Position numbers and translations under genes: made by a program | The notes under the pieces: generated by a model | What the model was told of the DNA's origin: nothing | Databases searched by the model: none | Seen by the model: only the letters and a program-made list of their open reading frames with translations | Shown: positions 22,735 through 31,734 of the stretch, one piece after another | Layout: the number at the start of each line of letters is the position of its first letter | How positions within the stretch are numbered: the stretch's first letter is position 1 | Source: Acanthamoeba castellanii str. Neff | Taxonomy: Eukaryota; Discosea; Longamoebia; Acanthamoebidae | Direction: 5' to 3' | DNA length: 31,734 nucleotides | NCBI RefSeq assembly: GCF_000313135.1 | Contig: NW_004457350.1 | Span: 69,958-101,691 of the forward strand

Positions 22735-25700
22735 ATGGAACCGGCACCAGCCACCGCCGTCGTGGAGGAGAACGAGGAGGAGGCGAGCATGGCCTTCACG
22801 GTCGTCGTTGCCATCGCCGCGTGCGTGGTGGCAGCTGCCGTCTACCGCTTCTTCCTCTCGCCCGCCAAACCGCCATCATCAACACCGGCCGGCGGCGGCG
22901 GAGGCAGCAAAAAGCCAACGGTGCCAACCAACAGCACAGGCGCCAAGGCTGCGCTCATCAAGGTACAAGCCCGCCTTGTCATCATTCATTTCATCATCAT
23001 CATATTCTACACCAAATATTTGCGATTTGATGACGTAATCGCTCTCTGCACAACAATTTGCTCACGCAAAACGAACTTTGTGCGAATCCATTGGAAGAAG
23101 GGGAAGGAGGCGGCCTCCAAGGAAGCCGAGAAGGGCGTCCCATTGCGCATCTTGTGGGGATCCCAGACCGGCACCGCCGAAGATTTCTCCTCGCAGCTCG
23201 CCGACGAGGCCCGCAAGCACGGCTTCGCCCCTCGCTCCACCGATCTCGAAGACTTCTCTGCCGTACGCCCTCTCGCCCCCCCCCCCCAGATTAATCATTT
23301 TCATGTTTTTTTGCAATTTATTATTTAATTGACGTTGTTTGTTTGTTAAACCTCAATCAATCAGGAGGACCTGGCCGATGAGAAGACCGTCATCTTCGTG
23401 GCGGCCACCTACGGCGAGGGTGAGCCCACCGACAACGCCAAGGACTTCTACGCGTGGCTCATGCACGACGACCGCGAGCCCGGCCTGCTCGAGCGCGTCA
23501 ACTTCACCGTCTTCGGGTGCGTAGCGCCCCCTCCCGCCCCCTCCAGCCCTCGCCCGCCCCTCCCCCGCGCTCGAAGCGGCGCCTCACGCGAGGCGCACTC
23601 GTCGCGACGCAGGCTGGGCAATCGCACGTACGAGCACTACAACGCGATCGGGCGGGCGATCGACCGGCGCATGGAGGAGCTCTCGGCGGCCCGCTTCTAC
23701 GAGCGGGGCGAGGGCGACGACGACTCGTCCCTCGAAGAGGACTTTGCCAAGTGGAAGAAGGGCCTCTGGGGTCCGCTCTGCCGCCTGCACGACCTTCCCT
23801 TCGAGGGCGCCGCCCTCGAGACTGAAAGCTACGACGTGTACTTATGCCTCCGCCCCCACCCGCCCCGCCTGCCCCCACCCGCCCCCGCCTGCCCCCACCC
23901 GCCCCCGCCTGCCCCCACCCGCCCCCGCCTGACCCCTCCTCCGCGTGTGTTGTGTGTGTTCGTATGTTGTCGTGAGGCAGGAAGGCGCGCAATACGCTGG
24001 TCTTCGTGGATCACGCGAGCGAGGAGGGGCAGCGCGCCCTCCAGCGCTTCAAGGAAACCGGACACGCCGTGGGCACCACCAAGCAGGGGTACCCCCCACC
24101 CGCCCCCCTAAACACACCGTTCCTCTCACACCGCGTGTGCGTGTGTGTGCGTCGTGTGTGTGTCGTGTGTCGTATGTGTGTGTCGTCGCGCGTGTTGCGG
24201 CTATGCGCGGGCGACAGGGTGCACGACGCGAAGAACCCGCTGGTGTGCCAGGTGGTGGTGAACAGGGAGCTCCACGGCTCCACGTCGGAGCGCTCCTGCC
24301 GACACATCGAGATCGCCGTGCCCGACAACATCACCTACGAGCCCGGCGACCACGTCGGCGTCTACGCCAACAACGACCCCGACCTCGTTCTCGCCCTCGC
24401 CAAGTGCGCGCCCCCCCTCTTCTTCGTTCTTCTTTCTTCTTCGTTCTTTATTTTTCTTCATTTTCTTTTTCTTTTCTTTATCTTGAAAGGCTCACTGGTG
24501 CGCAGGCGCCTCGGCGCGGAGGCCGATCTGGATCGCCTGATCGCACTCGCGCCGGCGGCGGCGGCGGCGGCTTCGAGCAAGGCCAAGTACACGATGGGAC
24601 CCGTCACGCTGCGCCAGGCCCTGCTGGAGCTGGTCGACATCACCACGCCGCCGCGCAAGTCGCTCCTGCACGCGCTCGTCCAGTACGCGCGCAGCGACGC
24701 CGACAGCGCCGCGCTCAAGGCCCTCTCCGCCGGCACCGACCAGCCGGCGCACGAGCCCCGCGGCCTCAACTACGCCCAGTGGATCAAGGAAGACCGCCGG
24801 TATGCATTCCTCCCATACCACATACCTAATATCTAAATATCTACATATCTAAACATCTGATATCTAAATATCTAATATCTAAATATCTAAAAAAAGGACG
24901 ATCGGCGAGGTGCTGGAGGCGCTGCCGTCGGTGGCGGTGCCGGTGGGGCACCTGCTCGAGCTGCTGCCGGCGCTGGCGCCGCGCTACTACTCGATCTCGT
25001 CGTCGCCGCTGGAGCACCCCGGCCGCATCCACATCACGTGCGTCGTCACCCGCTTCACCACCCGCACGGGCCGCCTCCACCACGGCGTCTGCTCCACCCA
25101 CTTCCTTCGCCTCCTGCCCGGCACCGCCCAAGGTAACCAACCACCAAACGACGCCACACGGCACACGATACACATCTGACCCCCCGCGCGTGTCGTGTCG
25201 TTGTGTTGTGTGTCGTGTCGTGTTGTGTGTCGTGTTGTGTGCCGTGTCGTGAGCAGAAGAGGGAGAGGAGAGGCACACGGTGCCGCTGTTCGTGCGGAAA
25301 TCGCAGTTCCGGCTGCCCAAGTCGGTCAGCACGCCCCTCATCATGGTCGGACCCGGCACCGGCATCGCCCCCTTCCGCGGCTTCATCCACCACGTACCCC
25401 CCCCCCATCTTCGTTCTTCTTCGTTCTTCTTCGCCGCTAATCACCGCGTGTCGTGTGTGTCGTGTCGTGTGTGTGCGTGTGCGGTTTGGTGTTGACAGAG
25501 GAAGCACCTGCGCGAGGAGGGCGGCGCGCGGGGCGAGGCGGTGCTGTTCTTCGGGTGCAGGGAGCGGGCCAAGGACTTCCTCTACGAGGAGGAGCTCAAC
25601 ACGGCCCTCGCCTCCGGCCACCTCTCCAACGTCCTCGTCGCCTTCTCGCGCGAGCAAAACGAAAAGGTACCTTTTTTAAAGTCGTGCGTGTCGTGCGTGT

Positions 25701-26238
25701 CGTGCGTGTCGTGCGTGTCGTGTGCGTGTCGTGTGGTGGCCGTCCCACGCTAATGCTCTCTCCTCCCCATGTGGCGGCCCAAACGATGGTTAGGTTTATG
25801 TGCAGGATCGGTTGCGTGAGCACAAGGAGCTCGTCTGGACGCTGCTGGAAGAGCAGAAGGCCCATTTTTACATCTGCGGGTACGCACACCGCGGCTCGCC
25901 CTACCACAAACCACGTATCAGGATAGGCGGGAGGGGGCGGGAGGGGGCTGGAGGGGGCTGGCGAGGGCTGTTTCAATTGTGATCGAGCAAGCGACTCAGT
26001 GCTGCTTCTCCGCCACTATATGATCACAATCGTGCGTGGGCTTGCACCAAGAGAGCTGACGTGGGGGCGTTCTTTTTTCTTTCATTACAGTGACGCCGCG
26101 CAGATGGCTCCGGCGGTGCGGGCGGCCGTGGTGGACATCGTGGCGGAGAAGCTCGCCGACAACGACCGGGACCAGGCCGAGGCCTACGTCGCGCGCCTGC
26201 ACGAGCAGGGCCGGTGGGCCACCGACGTGTGGTTCTGA
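22735..26238 (+). CDS. por: NADPH-cytochrome P450 reductase
   Basis: Twelve exons give about 710 aa: 22735-22962, 23098-23262, 23365-23516, 23613-23837, 23981-24088, 24218-24403, 24506-24799, 24897-25132, 25257-25393, 25499-25666, 25794-25879, 26091-26238. All are GT-AG; the exon 2 acceptor could also be 3 bases later. An N-terminal membrane anchor lies at about 18-40 ([19 protein letters not shown]). The flavodoxin-like FMN domain has [10 protein letters not shown] (about 97-106), [13 protein letters not shown] and [11 protein letters not shown]. The FAD domain has RYYSISSSP (about 482-490). The NADPH domain has [11 protein letters not shown] (about 563-573), [12 protein letters not shown] and YICGDAAQMA. 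The end is DVWF, with the nicotinamide-stacking Trp next to last. It moves electrons from NADPH via FAD and FMN to microsomal cytochromes P450 (and, in the family, haem oxygenase and squalene epoxidase) at the ER. Length and motifs are complete. Confidence 0.96.
23852..23930. repeat. 20-bp tandem repeat, GCCCCCACCCGCCCCCGCCT
   Basis: Three exact 20-bp units (23871-23930) follow a 19-bp variant (23852-23870), within the reductase intron 23838-23980. The strand is C-only apart from A, G and T spacers, so the complement is G-rich with four or more G-runs. Confidence 0.9.
24828..24895. repeat. AT-rich TATCTAAA tandem repeat in reductase intron 7
   Basis: About eight diverged copies of TAAATATC/TATCTAAA occupy nearly all of the intron 24800-24896, ending TAAAAAAAG at the acceptor. 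The base composition is sharply different from the adjacent GC-rich exons. Confidence 0.85.
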
Positions 26239-26370
26239 TCGTGCCACCGCCCTCACCCGCCCCCTCGCTTGCCATGGTGACATGGTTTGGTTTGGTGCTC
26301 TTCTTCATTCACTATATAGGTACAAGGGACAACACCATCCACCATCCACCATCATCCACCACCATTTGTG
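26239..26370. other. Short convergent spacer, reductase and AlkB-SRA gene
   Basis: Only 132 bp separate the two stop codons, so the 3' UTRs probably overlap or abut. It holds CACTATATAGGTACAAG at about 26310 and an ATCCACCATC repeat at 26336-26363. No gene is seen. Confidence 0.55.
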
Positions 26371-29073
26371 TCAATGCGCGCTGGTCTTGTCGCGCGAAGG
26401 CGAAGGTGGTCTGCTGGTGCGTCGGCTCGACTTGCGCGTGCTCGCGCTGCTCGGCTTGGGGTCGGCCTTGCGTTTGCCCTCGCGCTCCTCCGGCGGCTCC
26501 GTGTAGATGCCCAACCGCGGCTCGATCGCCACCTTGCCCCCCAACCACCACCACAAACAATGATGACACGTCAGCACCACACGTCGTGTCGTCGTCATCG
26601 TCGTCATTCAGCCCAAGGCGCGGAGGGTGGCGCACGCCGCGGGGCATCTGCTGGGCGACCCACACCAAACGGTGCTCCGTGTCGGCCCAGTGCGGGACCA
26701 GCATGGCGGGCGCCCGCGGCTTCGGCGCCTGTTGATGCCCCCCCCCCATCAGCCAAAGAACGAAGAAAAAAGAACGAAGAGCGAAGCGGCACCTCGGGCC
26801 TTGGGAGGGTGTCGAGGTGGTCGATGCAGGGCACGCCCGGGTGCTCCTGCTCCAGGTGGTCGTAGAGGAAGGCCGCCGCGCTCGCGATGTCCGCCTCCGA
26901 GTACGTGCCCTGCAGCTGATGAGGCGCTCTTCGTCAGCCTGTGTGTGTCGTGTGTGTCGTGTGTGTGTCGTGTGTGTGTGTCGTGTGTGTGTGTCGTGTG
27001 TCATGTGTGGAGTGGAGGTGGGTGGGCGACCAACCTTGGCGACGAGCCAACGGAAGGTCACCTTCGTTCTGACGCAAGCCGGGAGATGGCGAATGTGGTC
27101 GTGCACGGCGTAGGCCATGCGGGCCTTGCGCAGCGTGGACACGAACAAGGGCGTGTAGAGCTCGCTACCCGACATCACCCTGCGCGCGCGCGCGCTGTGT
27201 GAGCTGGCCCAGCCCAGCGAACAACAACGACGACGACATTGACGACATTGACGACATCGACGACGTTGATGATGACGACGACGTTGACGACGGCGACGAT
27301 GAGACGCACCTGATCCAGGCGCGGAAGGGGTTGTCGACGCGCAGCCACAGGCCGGACATGCCGTAGTCGAGGTGGAGCGGGGAGGCCGGGGCCGCGAGGA
27401 CCCAGGTCGACGGGTGGCCCGTGACCTGGCCGACGACGCTCGCCCGGGCGTCCGGTCGGACGCGCTCCAGCGACACCATGCCGCCCGACTGGTCTGTTAC
27501 CCCCCCCACCGCACGCACCGCACACACACCGCACGCACGACAATGAGTGATGGCGCACGCGCACACGCGCGCGAGTGTTGTCAAGAAGAGCACCGAAGAG
27601 GCAGGCGTTGGTCAGGAAGTAGCAGGGCAAGCCCTGTTCGGGTTCCTTGATGCCCACGTGGGCCTCCAATTGATTGGTTGATTGAAACAAAAAGTCAGCG
27701 CGGCACGCACGACTTTTTGAATCAATAAAGAAGAACGAAGAACGAACGAAGAAGAACGAACGAAGAACGAAGAACGAAGAACGAACGAAGAAGAACGAAC
27801 GAAGAAGTGGACAACGACATGGGGCGCGTACCTGGGTGAGGTCCTCGAGGCTGCAAAGGTACTCTGCGATCCTCGCCTCCGCCTTTCTTTCGCCGCCGCC
27901 GCCACGCGGGTCATCCCGGCTGTGCGCCGCTTCGGCTCGTAGCCGCGCGTGCACCGCGACAGCCCGCTCACCTGGAAGAGAACACATCGTTTCGTTGGTC
28001 GTTGGTCGTGTCGTTGGTCGTTGGTCGTGTCGTTGGTCGTGTCGTTGATCGTGTCATTGGTCGTGTCGTTGGTCGTGTCGTTGGTCGTGTCGTGTCGTTG
28101 GTCGTGTCGTGTCGTGTCGTGTCGTGTGTGTCGTGTGTGTGCCGCGTGTGTGTCGTGTGCCTGATTACATTATGCGTCGTGTGTCGTGGGTTTCGTGTCG
28201 CGTGTCGTATGTGTCGTGTCGTTTGTCGTGGTGCGTGTCGTGTCGTGTCGTTGGTCGTGTCGTGTCGTTGGAGAGAGGCGGGTGGCAGGTACGGAGCTGG
28301 AAGAGCGGGAGGGAGTTGAGGTAGCCCAGGAGCTCGGGGAGGGTGAGGCGATCGGAAAGGTGCGCGCTTCGGTGGCGGATGAGGTACGCGTGGAGCTGAA
28401 ACAGAGGCAGGCCCGCAAACGAGTCCGCCGCAAGCCGCTTCTCTTCGCCCACCGCCAGCACATAGCCTGAACAAAGAGAGACACCTTGACGTTAGCACAC
28501 GCACGACACGCACGACACACGCACGACACACACCACACACACGACACACACACACACACACCACACACGACACACTCAAGCCACCGGCGGTACCGAGGCG
28601 ATGATCGAGATCCAAGTTTGCGGCGGAGGGCGGGGTGCCGAACATGATGTGCGCCGCGACGGCCGACTCCCTGCTCCAGCGACAACACAGTGCGGCCTGG
28701 GCGGCGGCGGCCTAATGTAGGAGCCGCAGCCCACTACAATAAGAAGAGAAGAAAAGAAGAGAAGAACAAAGAAAAGAAGAAAACAGAACTGCACCTCGTG
28801 TGGGCCGGCGTCGGCCACTGCCTGCCGCGATGGTGGAAAGTCCACCTCGATTGCGTCGTCGTCGTCGTCCTCCTCCACCTCCACCTCCGCTTCATCCATT
28901 TGCTGCGTTTCCGGTTCCAACGTCGTTGCCTGCTCGTGCCTGTCGCCATCGCTTCGAAGCTGTTGGCACGCCGGCCTCTTCCTCTTCTTCCTCCTCCTCT
29001 TCTCCTTCGTAGTCGTGCCGCGTCGCCTTCTCTTTCGCTTTCTGCTCGCTCCCCCTTTCTGGCCGTCGTCGTC

Positions 29074-29104
<31 letters not shown>

Positions 29105-31734
29105 TCGCTCTCTTTCCCGTCGCTGTCTTCCACGACCCCGTGCTCCTAATGCGCGACGAGATGACGGGTGAGATTATGCGTGTGTGTCGTGTGTGCGTGT
29201 GTGTGTGCGTGTGTGTGCATCCTGTGCGTGTTGTGTGTGTCGTGTGTGCGGCGTTGTGTGTGTGTGTGTGTGTGTGTGTCGTGTGTGTCATGTGTGAAAA
29301 GAGTGTTTTGGGGGGGGAGACATACGAGAGGAGGGCGGTAGGTGTGTTCGCGGGAGAGGGCCTCGAGGCTGACGTAGATGCGGTAGAGGCCGTCCACTTC
29401 GACCACGTAGGCGCCGCGGCACGTGAACAGGCCTCGATAGTGCCACTTGTCTTCTCCGTCGGGGCCGCACTGCGGGGCAAACGGCGACGTCGTCGACGAG
29501 CTGACCACCACCTGAGTGAGCCACACGAAGAACGAAGAACGAACGAAAGAACGAACGAAGCGAGGGGTCAAGATCAAGACGATCGAGGAAAGAAGGGGAG
29601 GTGAGAGATGGGACCCTGATCGGTTTGTTGGACAGCATCGAGGTGAGCCACGGCTTGTTCCTCTCGTTGGAGAATGTGGCATCGATGTCCGGCTGGCCGC
29701 CACTGCTCGAGTCAAACGCGCGCGTGTTGTGTGTGGGTCGTGTGTCGTGTGTGTGTTGTGTGTTGTGTGTCGTGTGTGTTGAAACGTGCGTCACGGCAGT
29801 CGTAGTATTGCCAACAATAGTGGTCCACCACGGGAGAGGCGTACCGGCGGCTGTGGGTGCCGTTCGTAAAGCAAACGATGCTGTCCAGCCGGTCCATGTT
29901 AACGAGATTGCGTTCCCGGCCCATCTTCATCGACCTCACGCCTTTGCGTGTGTCGTTGTCGTGTTGTGTGTCGTTGTCGTTGTGTCGTTGTCGTTGTTAA
30001 CACGATTGTTTCGTTTCGTTTTGCTCATTTTTAAAAATAAACAACAAGATGGCCACACATAAGTATTACTTCTTCTTCTCTCCATAGGCGTCAAAGGTCG
30101 TACCTTCTTTGCTCGTTCCCGCGACGGCTTGTACTGCATCACCCCCGCATAACATATATATATACACCACATGTGTGAGCGCCAACTCGATCGATCGATG
30201 TGGATAGAGTGATATGTAGAAATATGTATAGATGTATATATGAAATATGAAATATACCATGGGTGGGATGGAGCCCGGTCTCCATCACCGGCGAAAATGA
30301 TTCGAAGACGTGACCGACCGGGACTTGCGGCGGGTGGCCGAAGAAGCTGGGCTGCTTCTTCCTTAGCGCTGCGATAGATAGATAGACGCGCCCAATTACC
30401 AAAATCAGTTACGAGATATCACATATACATACATGTTGCAAAAGTAATACTAGTAAATATATTGATATATTTGATAATAATGATATATATTTATATATGA
30501 CTGCAGTGAGAGCACAGGCAGACCTTTCGCGATCCAAAACGGATCGCGCTCGGCCAGCGTAAGACAGCCGGGAGGTTCGACCTTGCATTGCCACCACCAC
30601 CCAAAAGAGGAGTCCACAGTTATTCACCAAACAAACCACGGTAAATAAATAAATAAATAAATACATGAATAAATAAATAAATACATGAATAAATAAATAG
30701 CGGTCGTGGTGTACCGTGGTGTGAGAGTCGTCCACATTCAGGAGGAACCGCGCGGTGATGGACCACCGCTCGGATTTCACCTCCGGCGCTGCGGGGATCT
30801 GGCCAAGGGGGAATATATATATATAGATGTGTATGAGTGTATATGAATATATATAAGATGCGGGTGGTCCAAAGCGTACCCAATGCTCAAGATGTTTCTG
30901 AAAGTCGCCCTCCATTATGTACAGAGACCGGTGCGGCTGCACGCCATTCGCAAGAGTGAGCGCTCAACTTATGCTGCGTACCACACGCACGCACGCACAT
31001 GCACCACCGCACATGCACGACACACACACACACACAACGGTTGAGAGGGGTGCAAACGAACCAGTGACACGATCCATTTCTTCCCTGCGCCTCTGTCTTC
31101 GAAACAAAAGTCTCGCTCCCTAAAGATATGGCGGTGTCAAAGCGAGGTGGGTGTCGTCGCCATGACTGCGACTCCCGCAGCCCCAGCCGCCGCCGCCACC
31201 ACAGCCGCAGTGAAATTCGGGAGTGCCGTGACGTACGCGCCAAGGGAGACCGTGACCACGCGGCCGTCCTTCACGTTGGCTTGGTCGTCCGCGTGCTTGC
31301 CAATGTATTGAAGCCCTGATGACGTGTGCGTCGTCGTCATCATGTGTGTGGGGGTGACCGCGCGGTACACGAAGCGACAACGGTTACGCGTTGGTACCGG
31401 CCCGCCGGCGCGTACCGTTGAGGTATCTGGTACACAGGAAGGAGTTGACCTCCACTTTCAGCTCATCCACCATCTTCTTCTTGAGCTGAAGGACGTTCAT
31501 CATCGGCGCCGACAACAACGACCATCACACACACACACACACACACGACACACACACGACACACACACATCGGGGTCAGCGCCTCCAAGCCGTCTCACCC
31601 TGGGAAAAGAACGAAGAAGACGAAGAAGAAGAACGAAGGAGAAAGAAAGAGGCACCGCGATGAGTTCCGGCGGTGCTTTCGACCAGGGCTGGGTGACGAC
31701 GGTCACACCGTGGTAAGCCACCGTGGAGCCAAAG
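26371..31734 (-). CDS. AlkB-type 2OG-Fe(II) dioxygenase fused to SRA(YDG)-like and RFD-like domains (5' end off window)
   Basis: Twenty-two exons, all in phase: 31733-31656, 31485-31416, 31315-31237, 31119-31062, 30936-30880, 30798-30715, 30581-30524, 30368-30258, 30133-30104, 29941-29845, 29702-29615, 29511-29326, 29145-28795, 28696-28594, 28466-28293, 27971-27832, 27663-27594, 27493-27310, 27179-27035, 26909-26793, 26728-26636, 26532-26371; 844 visible residues. Residues 1-142 are AlkB-like: CTRYLNG, then YIGKHADDQ (His57, Asp59), VVTVSLGA, SLYIMEGDFQKHLEHW (His113) and RWSITARF (Arg125, Arg131, for 2-oxoglutarate). Residues about 162-330 match SRA in order: FGHPPQVPVGHVFES, GLHPTHVQAVAGTSKEG, LDSIVCFTNG, KPIRVVVSS, SPFAP, HYRGLF. 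A 117-residue acidic/Lys-Arg linker (333-449) suggests nuclear location. Residues about 600-710 (YFLTNACLFDQSGG, GLWLRVDNPFRAWI) resemble DNMT1 RFD. Inferred role: oxidative removal of a base methyl mark in chromatin; the substrate is unknown. Confidence 0.85.
27228..27300. repeat. GAC/GAT trinucleotide repeat in AlkB-SRA intron
   Basis: An imperfect (GACGACATT/GACGACGTT)n series lies inside the intron 27309-27180. It would read as Asp-rich or Val/Val-rich peptide if translated, but lies between matched splice sites. Confidence 0.75.
27728..27806. repeat. GAACGAAGAA purine repeat in AlkB-SRA intron
   Basis: Tandem AAGAACGAACGAAG units; the sense strand reads TTCGTTCTTCTTCGTTC. It lies in the intron 27831-27664, just downstream of the GTACGC donor. 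Confidence 0.85.
27987..28272. repeat. About 285-bp TCGTGTCGTTGG minisatellite
   Basis: Plus-strand units of TCGTTGG and TCGTGTCGT in changing order fill almost the whole 321-bp intron 28292-27972, the longest intron in the window. On the sense strand they read CCAACGACACGA. The same two unit types, in smaller number, form the 7958-8030 array in another gene. Confidence 0.9.
28498..28575. repeat. CACACGACACAC repeat in AlkB-SRA intron
   Basis: CA-rich units with periodic CGACA lie inside the intron 28593-28467; on the sense strand the tract is GT/TCGTGT and follows the donor. Confidence 0.8.
28795..29145 (-). other. Exon encoding acidic and basic nuclear linker
   Basis: A single exon of 117 codons. 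It begins EHGVVEDSDGKES, has a run of ten or more Asp, then a Lys/Arg cluster (RKRKRRRR, KEKRRRKKRKRP) that is a strong nuclear-localisation candidate, then a Glu/Asp-rich end. It separates the SRA-like domain from the C-terminal region. Confidence 0.8.
29176..29290. repeat. GT microsatellite in AlkB-SRA intron
   Basis: GTGTGTCGTGTGTGCGTGTG units lie in the intron 29325-29146; on the sense strand they are CA-rich. Confidence 0.85.
30146..30255. repeat. AT-rich intron with (TA)n and (GATC)n
   Basis: The intron 30257-30134 contains ATATATATAT near 30154-30163, ATCGATCGATCG near 30189-30200 and ATATG-rich sequence to 30255. It is far more AT-rich than most introns in the window. Confidence 0.75.
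30642..30700. repeat. (AAAT)n repeat with ACATGAAT spacers
   Basis: Two similar blocks of TAAATAAATAAATAAATACATGAA lie inside the intron 30714-30582 of the dioxygenase part. Confidence 0.85.
31604..31650. repeat. AAGAACGAAGA purine repeat in the right-most intron
   Basis: This is the same element family as at 18841-18923, in the intron 31655-31486. A CA tract (31527-31570) fills the rest. Confidence 0.8.

Noticed and set aside
27987..28272. CRISPR-like array
   Set aside because: Units are 7-9 bp, contiguous, with no unique spacers. It is an intronic minisatellite in a eukaryotic gene.
29703..29844. Read-through of this stretch (peptide YASPVVDHYCWQYYDCRD) as coding within the SRA-like domain
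   Set aside because: It looks protein-like, but the donor GTACGCC, the acceptor GAGCAG and the phase-2 join restore the SRA order directly. The read-through frame has no donor with the right phase. RNA evidence should decide.
30937..30962. Extending the AlkB exon upstream to include ALTLANGVQ
   Set aside because: That frame meets TGA just upstream and no acceptor gives the needed phase. The acceptor GTGCAG at 30937 joins exactly in phase 0.
30715..31734. TET/JBP-type dioxygenase
   Set aside because: The spacing HxD...H...RxxxTxR together with the NG-YIG-H-DD and SLG blocks matches AlkB, not TET/JBP.

Overview
The window looks like nuclear DNA of a GC-rich, intron-dense protist, most likely Acanthamoeba or a close relative. 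This is inferred from strong C/G third-position bias, about 79 short spliceosomal introns (mostly 80-200 bp), the mix of gene families, and intergenic distances of 0.13-0.55 kb. Roughly 59% is coding. No prokaryotic operon, CRISPR array, transposon, rRNA or tRNA was seen. All exon models were built by hand from reading frame, splice-site phase and family conservation; every junction used keeps frame.

Layout, left to right. (1) 1-2339, minus: a low-complexity hypothetical protein running off the left edge. (2) 2692-6051, plus: an F-box protein with seven WD40 repeats (SCF substrate adaptor type). (3) 6273-12118, minus: a 1547-aa secreted-then-anchored protein with a REJ/PKD-like ectodomain, a GAIN-like region with a degenerate GPS motif, one membrane helix and a long SR-rich cytoplasmic tail. 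(4) 12671-14471, plus: MO25/CAB39 scaffold. (5) 14695-20280, minus: kinesin-1 heavy chain in 18 exons, interrupted by a 199-base run of N. (6) 20570-22391, plus: a CaMKI-like Ser/Thr kinase. (7) 22735-26238, plus: NADPH-cytochrome P450 reductase in 12 exons. (8) 26371-31734, minus, open at the right edge: a 22-exon gene whose visible 844 residues hold an AlkB-type 2-oxoglutarate/Fe(II) dioxygenase, an SRA(YDG)-like domain, an acidic/basic nuclear linker and a C-terminal region resembling the DNMT1 replication-foci domain (RFD/RFTS).

The genes do not form one pathway; this is ordinary eukaryotic gene order with alternating strands and divergent or convergent spacers. The most interesting item is gene 8: a predicted nucleic-acid demethylase fused to two domain types otherwise known for reading or targeting DNA methylation. 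Second is gene 3, where a polycystin-like ectodomain is joined by one helix to a tail that looks like an SR splicing factor.

Introns carry abundant CA/GT, CGACA/TGTCG and TTCGTTCTTC-type simple repeats, one perfect 14-bp hairpin, and AT-rich tracts. About half of the donors begin GTAC, and two introns can only be placed as GC-AG.
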